From assembly GCA_009741485.1 (NCBI GenBank), contig CM019217.1, forward strand, positions 41,183,336 to 41,247,335: DNA of 64,000 bases. Reading direction: 5' to 3'. A program made the translations under genes and the position numbers. The notes beneath the pieces were generated by a model that worked only from the letters and a program-made list of their open reading frames with translations, searched no databases and was not told the origin of the DNA. How positions within the stretch are numbered: position 1 is the first letter of the stretch; each line of letters begins with the position of its first letter. Shown here one piece after another: positions 1-12,827 of the stretch. This stretch comes from Malurus cyaneus samueli. Taxonomy: Eukaryota > Chordata > Aves > Passeriformes > Maluridae.

Positions 1-66
1 TTTTTTTCTTTTTTGTTTAGTTTTTTGTTGGTGGTTGTTGGCTAGTTTGAGGTCTTTGTTTAGGGT
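1..66. repeat. T/G-rich low-complexity tract at window edge
   Basis: The window opens in a stretch made almost only of T and G, with runs of six or seven T broken by G. It is low-complexity sequence that probably continues beyond the window. No coding or structured signal is visible in it. Confidence 0.6.
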
Positions 67-3000
67 GGAGATACCTAGGTTTTATGAAGAGTTTCAGTTA
101 GCTGGGAGTAGACTGTTACTTGGAGTTGACAGCACTACTTACAGAGTGGGGTAACATTTTTTAATTATATTGAATTCTACTGTATTGTATAGCTATGAAT
201 GGAAGTGACATCCTCCTACCACACATTTAAGAATTATATGTTGTAATTCCACTGACTTCAGTAAGCTATTCTTGTTCACACAATCAAGATGGGGGTTCTT
301 CTATTCACTAGATTTTTTAATTATACATTTGGGCTGAGATCCATGACTTGTTGACATTGTTCACTTCTTCTACAGGGTCTGGCTCACTGAATAAAATATA
401 ATGAAGATAATAACAACAATCTAGATTACTTACTGTCATCATGTTAGATAAGCCTTTCAGGAATTTCTCTTTGTGGTGAATACCATGTTCAAACAATGCC
501 AGAAAGCCTTTTATACTTTGAGTACTATTTACTTTTATTAGCCTTTTCTTTATGAGTGAAACAAAACATTAATAATGATTTCTCAGAACAAGATATCCCA
601 TCAGTGTCATGAAGATTTACACCTCAAGGGCTTTGGAATAATTGTTCATGATTGTACAAGTTAACTGGATATACTGTGTTTGACAGCAATACACTTTAAA
701 AAGTAGTTTATTTAGTAATAAAAATGTGATAGAATGGCTGAAGTGGCTCAGAAGTGGGAAGAATATTAATCAACTACCTCCCACAGTTTTACTTTCTCTT
801 CTAGAGGTACTGCTCTGCCATTTGTCTCCAAATGGTAAATTGTACCGTTTCCACTATTTTTAAACCTTTTTTTAATAAAATAATTCTGTTCTGAAGTCCC
901 AAAACCTAATTTAATCTCCTTACCTTCCACAGTTCATAATATTTCTCTGCAAAAATTTTAGACTTCTGATTCAATTAGGGGGGAAAAAAGCAAAATGTCA
1001 GCCTTATACAGGTAACTGAATAAACTTTTTATTCCCTCTCTCCTCAGAAAGATCAATCCATATGTGTGTTTATTTGTCCATTGCCCTGACATATTGTTCT
1101 GGTTGAAAAAACACCTTATTGGAAGGCAACTCTTGCTCTAAAGACCTTGAAAAGGACTGAAAGCCATGCACCTTCAGCTAAACATTCAGACCTGGATGTC
1201 AGCTGAAAACACTGGGAAAGGCAAACAAAAAGTCTCAAGACTGATAGTAAAGCGTGGGAAATTACTCTCATCAAACACCATCCTCAAAACTTCTGCTCAC
1301 ACACCCTGAGGAATTACTGGACTGCATGGAGGTGATGAACTTTGATGATACCAATTCTGTTTTGTTTAAGCAGAAGAACTTTAGTAGAAACAGAGGAGGG
1401 TTTTGTCAACTGCGGTTGACATGCAAGGCTGACACCACTCAGCAAAAATCTCAGCAGCTGAGATCGTTCAAGTTGCCTTTTTCTAAGGAGCTGGGATGGT
1501 CATAATCAGTGAGGAAACACAGGAAACACAGGCCTTTTGATACCCTAAATCCTAACAGGTAACAAGGCCACCTGTTTCTGCTGCCAGCTCACCACATTTA
1601 CAGGACAAAATATCTACCTCTGCTGCAGGGAAATTAATGTTCAACTGGAACCTCAATTTTGTCACAGCCAGAGACCCAAGAAACAGGCTGTGGTTTCAAT
1701 ATCTATGACATTTACACATGTAGAAATTGGCAGCTGTTGCTTTAACTACCAAAAACAACTGGGTCCATTGGGATCACCAGATTATAATCCTAGTAAAAAT
1801 AATGGAATGTGTTACAAGGAAAAAATGAAATAAAGTTCTATCAATCCTCACATCAATCTTAATTTAAAATCATATACTATGTATGATGTCGGTATTTGCC
1901 AGACTGGGAAAAAAGTTGAATATGAGCAATGAAACCAACACACCAGCTGAGCCTGGGCTTCAACTGAACCCTCTGCAGCAGGGTCAGGGTGCACCAAGCA
2001 GCACAGCAGCTGCCCAGGCAGGGGATGAGTGGGTATGAAGAGGCTGCCACAGATACAAGAGACTGCAAAGATTCCTTGTCTCAGCAGTCAGGGTCACCTG
2101 CACATATCACTACTATCCTACCACAATGGGATCTCAGAGAAAAATAAGTTTAAAAGATCACCTTTTTGCTGATACACTGGACATTTAAATTCAGTCCAGA
2201 TTTTTGATGGAACATTTTTTTTAAAAATCTCTGTGGTACCTGAGTTGCAGTTGTTGCTCACACAATAACACACTGTTGTATGTTGAGAGTTCAATAACAG
2301 TCATTCAAAATATGTTTATGAAAGCAATTATTTTTTACCATAATAGTCTGTGGAAGAAAGGCTTGTGCAGCCAACAGACACCATAGGCATGTCTGTCTCA
2401 TACCTCTGCATTTATATCTGCCACTCAGCTTACTTCAGAATTGCAATTCAATCTATAGAATAATTTTTAAAGAATTTGAAATAGGTGTGTGTTCTCAGAT
2501 TCAGCATCAAATTATATTTTTCATCAGCTTCCACTGCACTGAAAGGACGTTGTGATCCATCACATATAATTAGAAATAGCAGATGACTACATGAACTCAC
2601 ATTAATGAGGCACAGAACACTTCTGCTAAGGAAACAATAGGAGTGTACAGTGTGACCTACTTTCTTCTTTAGTATTATCCAGGTTACAGATTTGGGGATA
2701 AATAAAAGCACTGCTTGAGTTTTGAAGGTACTGAACATGAGAAAGCATTTTGGTTGACAATATTTTTTCTTGTAATTTAATATGAAGAGTTTTAAAGCCT
2801 GTAACTAGAAAAAAACTTGATGACACAAGAAAAATATCTCACATCAGTGACAGTGAACCGATATGAGAGTACTAAGTTTTAGGATATGTAACTATTGCCC
2901 ATAACACCATTACAAAAATTTCACCATGTGTTTTTACTAGGCAGAGGGACAGAATCACTGTTTTGACATAACTTATATGAAGAAAGCTCATATGACCTAG

Positions 3001-5929
3001 CAAAATTCGCTCTCCTATCAAGTTTGAGTTATAAAGTATGATCAAAAATTTAAGAAACATTGCCATCCAGTGATGAAAAAGGAAGAGACAAAATTAGATA
3101 AAAATGGTGGGGTGTTGTGGCTGATATATCCATAATCTCTGATATCAATACTCTTGGCTGGGAGAATGATATTCAAAGGTAGTCAGAGTAGAATGAATTT
3201 AAAAGATTGTAAAAATCAATGAGTAAGTAAAGAACAGGTGTGATTCTACAGGCTTTAAATATTCTTGCTAATGGGTCATATGTTACTTACTTTCCTTCAT
3301 CAGTTATGAGCCAGTTAACCAACAAAGAGTAATGACAAAAATATTCATTTCCCTGAATATTTCTATATTTCCTTCATTAATAAATAAATAAATATTATTT
3401 AGGAAATCTTTGTTTCCCAACTGGAAGATTTCTTTTATAAAACATGTATCTTCCAGGAAGCTACATTCCTAAAACAAAATATGTAAACCCAGTGTAGAAA
3501 CAAGTCACGAGTCTTTGCTCATCCCAGAACACAGATCCAATGCTAGCGTGGGCAGAGCAGGAAAACACAAAACTGACAATCCATGGAGTTCTGGAGCTTA
3601 GAAATTCTGCAGCTTCCATATAATTCAAGAGCTGCCCCAGGGAAGATGCAACTAAGGAATAGATATGTACTAACTACAAAGCCTGAAAGAAGGAAGGAGC
3701 AGGCTCACAGCTGCCCACAGGCTGAACAGAAAGCTGACCATGTACCAGTTACCAGTGTCCTTAGCTGACAAAATCAAAAACAAAAACCAAAAGAAATATG
3801 CTGATTTTGATCTAAAAATACTATGTTCCTCCAGTCTTTATTTTTTTTAGCAAGATTTTAAAATTTGCATCAATTTTTTTGAGGCAAATTTCTACATGTA
3901 ATACCTCAACATCAAAATTTAAACCATTTCATTTTATCCTCTTTTTACTTCTCCCTTTTTTGGATGAAATCATTCTTTTCGGCCCTCAGGTTACAAACTA
4001 AAAGAATCATAAATTGCATACATCCTTCTTTTATCAACTTTTACCAGCAAATAGCATAATTTAAATTTTATTGAAACCTGTCCCACAAGATACCTTCATG
4101 TTCGCTTCATTCTCCTCTTGCTTCTAATCTAAGATCATGGCAGGAGGCAGAGGTAAAATTCTTCCTGTCATCACTGAACCAAGAATTATAAAGACAACAT
4201 TTTGTCACGTAAATAATCATGTAACAATAAACTCACACATTTCCTTTTTCAAAGGAATCTCTGCAGCAAATTCTGTTGTCTCCTAGTTAATTCAGGCAAA
4301 TAAAATAACGTTTGTCCTTTGAATAGTATACATGCATATCTCTGATGGTTTCATTACATATCCTATGCAAAGCAATATTTAAATTAACAGCTCTTTGTAT
4401 TTATATTTTAATTGATGTTTATTAAATATATATTCATAACTATATCCATGTTGAGTATTGACTTCTGCTAGGAGACTAGACTTGCAGAAGGAAAATGCCA
4501 AATCTTGTACAAGCAAGTGACAGGAAAATACAGACATTTCTATTTCAGGCTGACCTTTAGATCAATGACCTTCTTCTTCTGCCCTAAAGCATCTGTCAAC
4601 AGGCAGTGCCACGAAACACCATTGCCAACCTTCAGTCTTCAATTCTCCTCTCTTGCTATGCCCTACAGTTCAGGTTACCACCACTATTCCCTGAGCCATT
4701 AAAAAAATCCTGGATTTTGCCTCTAGGGCACTTATTGTAGCTCTAACTTTCTTTCCAGTATTTAAAAAGCCAGATGGTAAGGGTAACACTCACTTTCTCT
4801 GAAGTAGTTTTCTTGGATAAAAATAACTGTCAGCCTGCACAGGTTTTACCAGTAAATAATGAATTTATTCAGTGCTGCAAACAAACCAAACTGAGTTTTA
4901 GACAGAATCAACAATTTCAAAACCTGCTTAGTTTTAAAACACTTGCAATTCTGCTTGTCAGCAGCCAACTACAGATTGCCAACCTGCCATTTCAAATGAA
5001 AAACACCTCTGACATTCTCGAATAGTGGTAATGAAGGTTGGGATTTTTTCCTTCTCCATTTTGCTGTCCTTCTTCCCTTTGTGGCTACTATTTGATTAGA
5101 ACTGGACTTTCAAGTTCATCCTGGTATTCATTAAGGATAAATAAATATATAGGGTGACAAGCTCAAGTACATTATCATCACTCACGCTGATGGGACTTCT
5201 GCCTAGCAATTTAATCTCATCCTGACTAGCCACCAAGCAGCTACATATAATTAGTGAATAAAGCAAATTTTAGACCACTCATATTAAATTGCTTTATAAG
5301 CACAGGCAAAATTTCCTGAGGAGTCAGTTTTGAGTTTTGTTCACATAGGAACATCAAAACCCGAATAACAAAAAAGAAAAAAGATGTAGAGCCAGAGAAA
5401 GGCTTGTCATTAAAGAAAAATATGAATTCTTTCATCATGTATAGAAACTGCAAACAGATACAATACAGGATTTCATGGGATAAAACTAAAGCAGCTTGGG
5501 CCCAAAGAGGGCAAAGGATGTTATACCAGTTCTATAAGCAGAGTAGTATTCTGAGATTTCAGGACAGTAATTATGCTTAACAACTGAATGTTTTCACTTC
5601 ACTTTATAGCTTTTATCCTCTGGTGTACGTTTTCCTCATCATTAGGCAACTTTCTGTCAAACCACTTATCCACTATATAAATTAACTGTTCTGCCATTCT
5701 GAGGTATATTTATACGCATAAAGAAAACTGTTGAATTTATTGCAAGTCTGAAAGCACATGCACACAAAGTGAAATGGATGTGCAGCTGGGAAGCAAAAGA
5801 TTAAAAAACCCACATAATCACTTAAATTTTTCACACAACTGCCTGCACAGAACCCTGTATATATGTCCCTAATATTACTTAACAAAAACAAAAAATCTAG
5901 AAGGTTATTTGTTTTTATTTTGTTCTAAT
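67..5929. other. Unassigned AT-rich non-coding DNA
   Basis: I see no gene here. Frames are short, AT-rich and without family resemblance. Minor content: a 9-bp unit (AGGAAACAC) repeated twice in tandem near 1513-1535, an AATA-type run near 3379-3400, and an AT-rich patch at 4380-4450. The stretch near 1110-1510 is less AT-rich and holds an 83-codon frame that starts at GTG. It has no recognisable domain and may be an old unclassified repeat. Confidence 0.6.
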
Positions 5930-6605
5930 TTCAACAAACCAGACAGCTGGCATGCAGAGAAAAGAAGAAAACTTGCGAAACTGTGTAAACTGTGGTAAAA
6001 CTTGCAGGCTGGCTGACCAATTAGGCATTACCCTTTCTTTGGGGAAGGACTCTGGCAATCTGCATTTCATATTAAGACAAAAAAGCAGTCACTTTTTGTG
6101 GTGGTATAGCCTATGTGTGACAATTTAGTTTACTTCTGCTAGTGTGTGAGGGTGCATTGTCAGGCACTAAACCTAAATGCTTTGCTTAGAAAAGGCAATT
6201 TTAAGCTGTGATTGGGAAGCAGTAACTCAAACCGGAGCCTGCGAACCCTCCATCTGAGCTGCTGTAGTTGTTGAGAGCCCTGGGTACACTTCTTCCCTTT
6301 GCCCTGACTCATGACAGATGCCTTTGCTGCACATCTCCTGCTGAAGAGAAAGGGGGTGCTTAGCCCAAGGTCTGTAGGACCAAAAGGGAATTACAATAGT
6401 TCCTACAGTCTACAAGTTCAGCTATGGTAGATAAAGACTGCAGGGCTGACAAATGGGGCCGTGGTGACCAAGCTTATCCTCTTGTGCCTTGATTGTTTAT
6501 TGCTTTCAGCTTGGAGCACAATGGTGGATTTTTAGCAGAGCTGTTTCTCCCTGTACGATTTATTAGGAGAGAGACTCTGAACTTGTTATTGAAATAGTTC
6601 CCTGA
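5930..6605. promoter_or_regulatory. Candidate conserved non-coding segment (speculative)
   Basis: This stretch is more complex in composition than its flanks, lacks long homopolymers and lacks repeat resemblance. It carries several plausible binding-site words, including a forkhead-like TTGTTTATTG near 6493-6502 and an ATTTATTA near 6559. No open frame spans it. I infer possible regulatory conservation only from texture, so this is a weak call that depends on cross-species alignment. Confidence 0.15.
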
Positions 6606-7108
6606 TAAGGCTGAAACAGACATAGGATTTCAGGGCTTTAAAAAAAAAATTTTAGGGTCTAGCACACAGGAGCATGAAAGCACAGCTTCAATACAGGGAA
6701 CATAACAGGTCAGGAGAAAACTTTTCAGCCAGTGCATGAAGATTGTTCCCCTCTTAATCTTTGAAATTAACTTGATTTTAAAGATGCAACAGTTATTACA
6801 AATGCATTCTAAATGGAGGTTTAAAATAAACATGAATTGGATCTAAGAGGGGAGGGGTGTCTCCCCCTTTCAGGAAAATTTAAATCAGCTACATTTAACA
6901 ACATCTTGTATTTGAATTGCTTCCATCTTGGTGTTTTTCTTGTCTTTAATGTAAAAAGAGCGAGGAAACATAATCTTGTGTAAACCGACACAGGATATAA
7001 AGACTAATACTAACGTTATTTGTAAGTACAGTTCATCCTCCTATTATCATTTGTCCTAAACCCTTCAGGGTAGTTTGATCTGCACATCTCACTTTCCCAC
7101 TCAGGCAG
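6606..7108. other. Unassigned non-coding DNA
   Basis: A run of nine A's followed by TTTT lies near 6642-6655, and the remainder is ordinary AT-rich sequence up to the LTR boundary. No feature recognised. Confidence 0.6.
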
Positions 7109-7296
7109 TGTCATCATTTAACCCCAGCTGGCAGCCAATCACCACACTCACTCCACTGGTGGGACCGGGGGCAGAACTGGAAGAGTCAAAGTGAGAAAAC
7201 TCATGGGTTGAGATAAAGACAATTTAATAGGTAAATCAAAAGCCACATAAGGAAGCCAAGCAAAACAAGGAGATTATTCACACTTCCCATTGGCAG
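7109..7296 (-). mobile_element. Avian ERV LTR, 3' fragment (LTR family A)
   Basis: Read on the minus strand this is the 3' part of a bird endogenous-retrovirus LTR. On the plus strand it shows the reversed LTR end at 7109 (TGTCATCATTTAACCCCAGC), then a pyrimidine-rich block with GGTGGGACCGGG. Next come the words ACTCATGGGTTGAGATAAAG and CAATTTAATAGG; the last contains, on the minus strand, an ATTAAA polyadenylation-type hexamer. Similarity fades after CTTCCCATTGGCAG near 7296, so U3 and the promoter are gone. It shares its end layout with the longer solo LTR at 45152-45695. No retroviral genes adjoin it. The exact subfamily name needs a RepeatMasker run. Confidence 0.8.
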
Positions 7297-10200
7297 TTAA
7301 TTTGCTGTTTAGAACAAACAAATTGCTATGTATGAATTTTTAAATGACCTATATTTAATTCTTAAGAAATCTAGACCATCATTAAGAATTCATCTATAGA
7401 TGTGTTCATCCTCAGTGTTGTGGATATGGTTTTGTAGGCACAGCTACACTTCAAAGATATGAGAAGAAAGTTTAGAAAAATCTTACTCTGCTTTCTTTTA
7501 GATAGATACTTTAGATAGCCATTTGCAGAATATCCATTTTGGGTGTAGAACAAGACAAATTATTTCCTGTTTTCACAATTTTTTATATTATAAGCAGTCT
7601 TATACACAACACTTAAAATTTCTTCTAGACATCTTACAGAATCTCATTTTCTGTAATTAAATTTTACACTCAGGCAGAACTTTTTCTTTTATAAAATTTA
7701 TACAGAAAAGCAGATGCTTCACTGGAGTATCCCTGTATCTTGCCATATAACAGTGAAAGGGATGGTTTTGGTCTTGTATCGCACCCCAAAAAAGAGATAA
7801 ATATCAATAATGATTGCAGTCACATAAACAGAGTAATATCTTTTCAAGCAAGTCAGCACAGTTCTTAAGTTTACATCATTACACACAAAAAAAATATCTT
7901 CAGAAAATGCCCACACACAAAAATAAGGTTTTTTCACACAGCAATATGTTTTATAGCTTTACAGCACAGTTTAAATGAGTGAAAAATGCAACTAAGCCTC
8001 ACACATAAAACAAATTTTAAAACAAACCATGTGGAACACCCCCCTAAACTTTGCACAGAGAAAAACAAACCAGGACAGCATTTAAGTACTACTAATGTCA
8101 AAATGTTAGGTCTTTGATAATAGGTATCTGGGGGAAGGTTAGCTGCATCTATTTTAATCTTTTTGAAAAACATTTCTAGTCTGCTGAATGTGCATCTTCC
8201 TCTCTTTCTCATTGTTATGAGAGACAGAGAGAGGTTATGAGCTGTTTAAGAGTCCAGCCAGAGGTTGCCCTTTCTATAATTGGTGCGAAAATCTATTTTA
8301 AAAAAATGGTGTATCTTAGCTGATTATCTTACCTCAGCTGATGTAGCTCTTTTTTTAGTCAGCTTCATGCTTCCAGCGGCCAATTTCCTCTGGAATATCA
8401 ATTTCTGCAAGCAGGAATGAAACATTCATCAAAGTAAATAAAAATGATGAAGCTTTTACAATTAATCAACCATTATATATAGATAGCAAGCTTAAATGTC
8501 TATGTCTAAATGTTACTGTAAAGCTCACTTGTTCCACAATTACAACAGGATGCAACAAACCTTCTTTGTTTTTCATACCAAGAATTTCTAAATGATGCAA
8601 GATTAGACCTGATCAGGAAATTTTCAAAGAAAACTGACAATTCTGGAAAATAGCAGCTCTTCAGAAGAAAAGAGCAAAAGCGTGTGCCCGAAAGAATCTC
8701 CCTTTGACTCCAAGACATTCTTGGCCAAACCAGGATGAAACTCTATAATGTGCTACTAATGCTCAGTGTTCTTTCAGACCGTGAAACTCAAACCCTTGGT
8801 CCAAATGAAATTTGAGAAATGTAGACTCCTATAAGGCCTGTCTGGATCAATAACTTCTGTTAAAGGGTTTATATTTTGCATAGAAAAATGACAGGTTAAT
8901 TCAGCCAGACAGGGGAATTAGACTATCTGTTTCATGCACACAGACTGAGAGCAACTGGAGCTTCTCCAACTTTTTCTGTAGAGTGCACTAGAAAAAAAAA
9001 TTGCTGCTATGTTCAACAGTAAACCAACTCTTTCACCATTTCTAAGTGTTGCAATTAGAGAACATTAACATCAAGTTCCTTCACTTTTACTGGAAATCAC
9101 TTTTAAACACACTGTAAACAACACCAAATTGCTTGTCATCTGGGATACTGTATTAAAAAAAAGTATTATAATATATTTTAATTTTTTTAACATAAAACCT
9201 TCAAAATAAAAGTCGCTGTAAAAGATAACTAACAATCATAAAGCAAAATACTACATTTCTGCTCATGTCCTAGGTAAACATAAAAGCATAAAAATAAAAA
9301 AAAAAACAGAGCTGTCAAATGCAAAAATGGAATATTGAAAACAATTTATTATTACCAACTTCTCATGTTCTGTCTCTGTTTTCTTCAACAGAAATTTTAG
9401 CATGTTTGTTTCTCTGCTCACTTTGTACTCGGCAAATGTAATACAATCTTATTGCTTTCTAATTTCAATAGTTTATATTTCAAATAAGGTTTATGAGAAA
9501 GGGAGTAGCAGAAAGAAAAACAGAAAAATCACTGACCAGTTAATAATGGTCTGAACTAGTTTTATAGACAAAATTTATGGAGAATTAAAAACCTTTCTGG
9601 ACCATTAATACTGAAGATAGGTAGAAGAAAGACTGTGGGAAAAGATTCAATGTTTCTAGACTAAGAATCAGAGGCATTTATTGAAATCTATGACTAAAAT
9701 ATGCATTCCTATATAATTGTGATGCTTTGTGTAAAACCATCAGGTGGACACAAATTATTCCCAAAGAGCATGTAAGGATTAGGAGCAATATCAGAAATGC
9801 AACATTATTTTCTCCAAAAAGGATGAAAACTTTGCAGGACACTAGGAATACATAAACATAAAGCATTCAAAGAGAGACACAAAGCAGTCTGATGTCTTAA
9901 GTGAATAATTTCCAGAAGTGCCATAGACAATACTGCCTCTGAACAGGCCTGTAGGTACACAGTCTCAGTTGTATTGAGGTGCAAAATGTACTTGGATAGC
10001 TCAGCTATCAACACTTTTTCCCCAAACCTCAGCTATACTACCTGATTTCCAGACAATATGATTATTATATTAATCCAGACCTCAGATTTTGGGTACAAAT
10101 ATGAATGCCACAATCTATGTGCCTCAAAGGCACACCCAAGCAGTGGGTACAGCTTCCAACAATGGCCCCCTGCTTTTCTTATGAATCATTCTTCTCTCAT

Positions 10201-11994
10201 AATTTTAAGTTGCTAACAAATAAAGAACAGGAGGAAAAGAAAAAAAAAATAAAAAGGAAAACAAACTGTCCAAACTAACACTAATTAGCACAAACATGAA
10301 AGGAAACAAAAATTTGCTGACTTTGTGTTTCTAAATTCAATCAAGGGTGAGAAAAATCATTACTTCAAGATGTACACTTTAAGTACATTTAGGCATGCAC
10401 TGTTTCTTTTTGGAAAGGTCAAATAAATGCCAAAATTGTAACTAAAAAATGAGAAATTATTTAACATCCAGCAGATACAGCTTGTCTGTTGCTATACATT
10501 ACACCTAATTATGTACTTCACAATCATTTCAGAAAATAAATTCATAAAACATTTACAAAATATGTTCAGCATATTAGACATAACTAGACTTCTAAAAAAT
10601 ACTTTCAGAAATACAATTAAGTGTAAATTTACTCAACTTATTTCAATTGTTTTCATTTAAATGCATAAAGCGTCAGCAGACAAAATATCTCCAAAACTCC
10701 TCGAATACACATTGTACCTTGTAAGATACTATCATGAATGAATAGAATAAACTGCCACATATTTATGAGATTTTTTCCATCCCTGACTGGTTCTATCTGC
10801 TATTAAAGGATTTAAAAAATAGTAAATGCATTCCTGTGAAGTCTGTTTTACAAGCAGAAAAATGCGTATTTTGTAAATTGTGATGCAACTTCTGGCAAGC
10901 TGGCAGTAAATGCCACAGTGGAAATCACAGACCTCCAGGTGTTTGCTGCACAGTACTCAATAATAGTGTCTGTATTCAAAAACTTGTCTCTCCTGTGTTT
11001 TCCTACTCGGAAATATCCCACAAATCATAGACAAAAAGATAATCTTGTATACTGTAAATCATGCTTTTCAAAGTTACACTGTATACAAAACACATTACTA
11101 AGGCGCAGGTTCTCATATCCTCAAAGAGGATATAGATATCTTCTTTTTAGTCAGTCATGCAGCAAGGTGACATTAAACAAAAGGAAGGACATTCAAACAT
11201 TTCCATAAAGGAATTAAATCAGCACAAGACATCCCTCAAATGGGCCAGCAGGAAGCCAATAAGAAAACAGAAACTTATCAGCCAGCAAGATAAGTCATGC
11301 CTGTATTTATTCTATTAATTGTAATTTCATATTCCTGGATTTTTTCATAAGACTTTTGTTTCTTTTCTAGCCCTTGCAAAAATAACTGTTCCCCTTTTTG
11401 GTTTTGTGCTTCTGGAATTAATCTAGCATTACCCTAGAGAAAAACCTCTATTATTTTATAGAAATCTACAGACAACAAAATATTTTAGGCTGTCAAGAGT
11501 TGGACTCTTAAAACTCCAAAGGCACAGAGGTCCCGCCGCAGTCTCCCAGTTCCCCAGGAGCGTGATCAGTAGTTCTGTGAGGTCACCTCACCCTTTGCAG
11601 AAGGGTCATGCACAGGCCCCTGGCCTCACTGGAGAAATTATTCTTAATTCACTGTAGCACAACATTAATTACAACAGAGCTGTGACTTCAGCCCTCACCA
11701 AAATACATGTATCAATATGCAAAAAGACAAAACTTGATTTATGCCTGTGCCTGTGTGTGCTTTCACGCTTCTTCATCATTTGTTTTCATCTTAGCAGGAT
11801 TATTAATTATTATTAGTTTTATATCACCACTTTGGGTAGGCTGAAGTGCAGCCCCATTCTCTTTCCATAGAGATATTGAAGAAGTGAAGTTGTCTGTGGG
11901 CTCTATAACAGCAAACCAGGTGATCCTGTTGATGTGACACTGACCCACTGCCAGTTGTTTCTGGGTGTGCAATCCTACGCAATGGCAGCCCCTG
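7297..11994. other. Unassigned AT-rich non-coding DNA with a local GC patch
   Basis: No gene or identified repeat family. Holds A-rich runs near 9294-9307 and 10235-10262 and an AT-rich patch at 9150-9195. A GC-richer, CpG-containing patch lies at about 11518-11640 and includes the 13-bp odd palindrome TGAGGTCACCTCA near 11578-11590, centred on an AGGTCA-type half-site. The patch has no open frame or repeat match that I recognise. Confidence 0.55.
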
Positions 11995-12310
11995 GCTCGC
12001 TAGTTATTAGAGCAACAGAGCTGTGCAAGGAAGTCAAAGCCTGCACTGAGAATCAGTAATACTTGGAGAAGATTTCCTCAGTGCAGGGAGTGAAAATAGT
12101 GCCTTTATCATGAATCAATCATTTTAATGATGCATTAGTTGAAATCTGTACTCATCTATATCTTCATTCTTCCATGTCTACACTCATGATCATCAGTAAT
12201 GAAGTGACTTATTCTGTTCGCTTGCACACCAATCAAATCCATTTCCATAAGTCACACATGCAAGTTTTGTAGCACAGGGTGCCTGTGACTTCGAGTTTCT
12301 GAAAAGTCAT
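11995..12310. promoter_or_regulatory. Homeodomain-site-rich block, candidate regulatory DNA
   Basis: A non-repetitive stretch directly abutting the LTR at 12318. Between about 12106 and 12153 it packs several TAAT/ATTA cores, a TGAATCAATCA word resembling a PBX/HOX composite site, and a TGATGCATTAG word. ATGATCATCAGTAATGAAG follows near 12186-12204. Such clustering is seen in some vertebrate developmental enhancers but also arises by chance in AT-rich DNA. Function is inference only. Confidence 0.2.
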
Positions 12311-12317
12311 TGACACT

Positions 12318-12827
12318 TGAGTGACGTGACCCTGGCTGAATGCCAGACACCCACCAAAGCCAATCTATTACTCCCCTTCTCAGCTGGACAGGGGAGAGAA
12401 AATACAGAAAAAGCTCATGAGTTGAGATGAGGTCTGGGAGAGATCACTCAGCAAATACTGCAATGGGCAAAATGGATTCAAACTGTAGATATTAACTGAA
12501 TTTATTACTAACAAAATAAGAGTAGGAAAATGAGATGTAAATTGAATCTTAAAAATACCTTCCCCCTACCTCTCTCATCTTCCCACCTCTACCTTCTCCC
12601 CTTCAGAGATACAGGGAGAGGGAATATGGGCTATGGTCAGTTCATCATATGTTGTTACTGCCACTGTTCAGGGAGAGGAGTTTTCCCCTGCTGCACTGTA
12701 GGGTCCCTCCCATAGGAGTCAGCTCTCCATGAACCTCTACAATATCAGTCCATCCTAAAAGCAACTGCTCTCTACAAACTGCTGGAAAGTGGGTCACTCT
12801 TCCACAGGAGGCAGTCCTTCAGGCACA
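12318..12827 (-). mobile_element. Avian ERV LTR, partial (LTR family B)
   Basis: The minus strand carries the 3' portion of a second, different bird LTR. On the plus strand it begins near 12318 with GTGACCCTGGCTGAATGCCA, then CACCCACCAAAGCC, then CAGCTGGACAGGGGAGAGAA. It continues through an AT-rich part and CAGTTCATCATATGTTGTTA, followed by repeated motifs of the kind GGGTCCCTCCCATAGGAG and AGGCAGTCCTTCAGGCACA. This order matches my memory of an avian ERVL-type LTR in reverse orientation. Similarity stops near 12827, so the 5' part of the LTR is missing. No internal retroviral region flanks it. The family label is from recollection. Confidence 0.7.
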
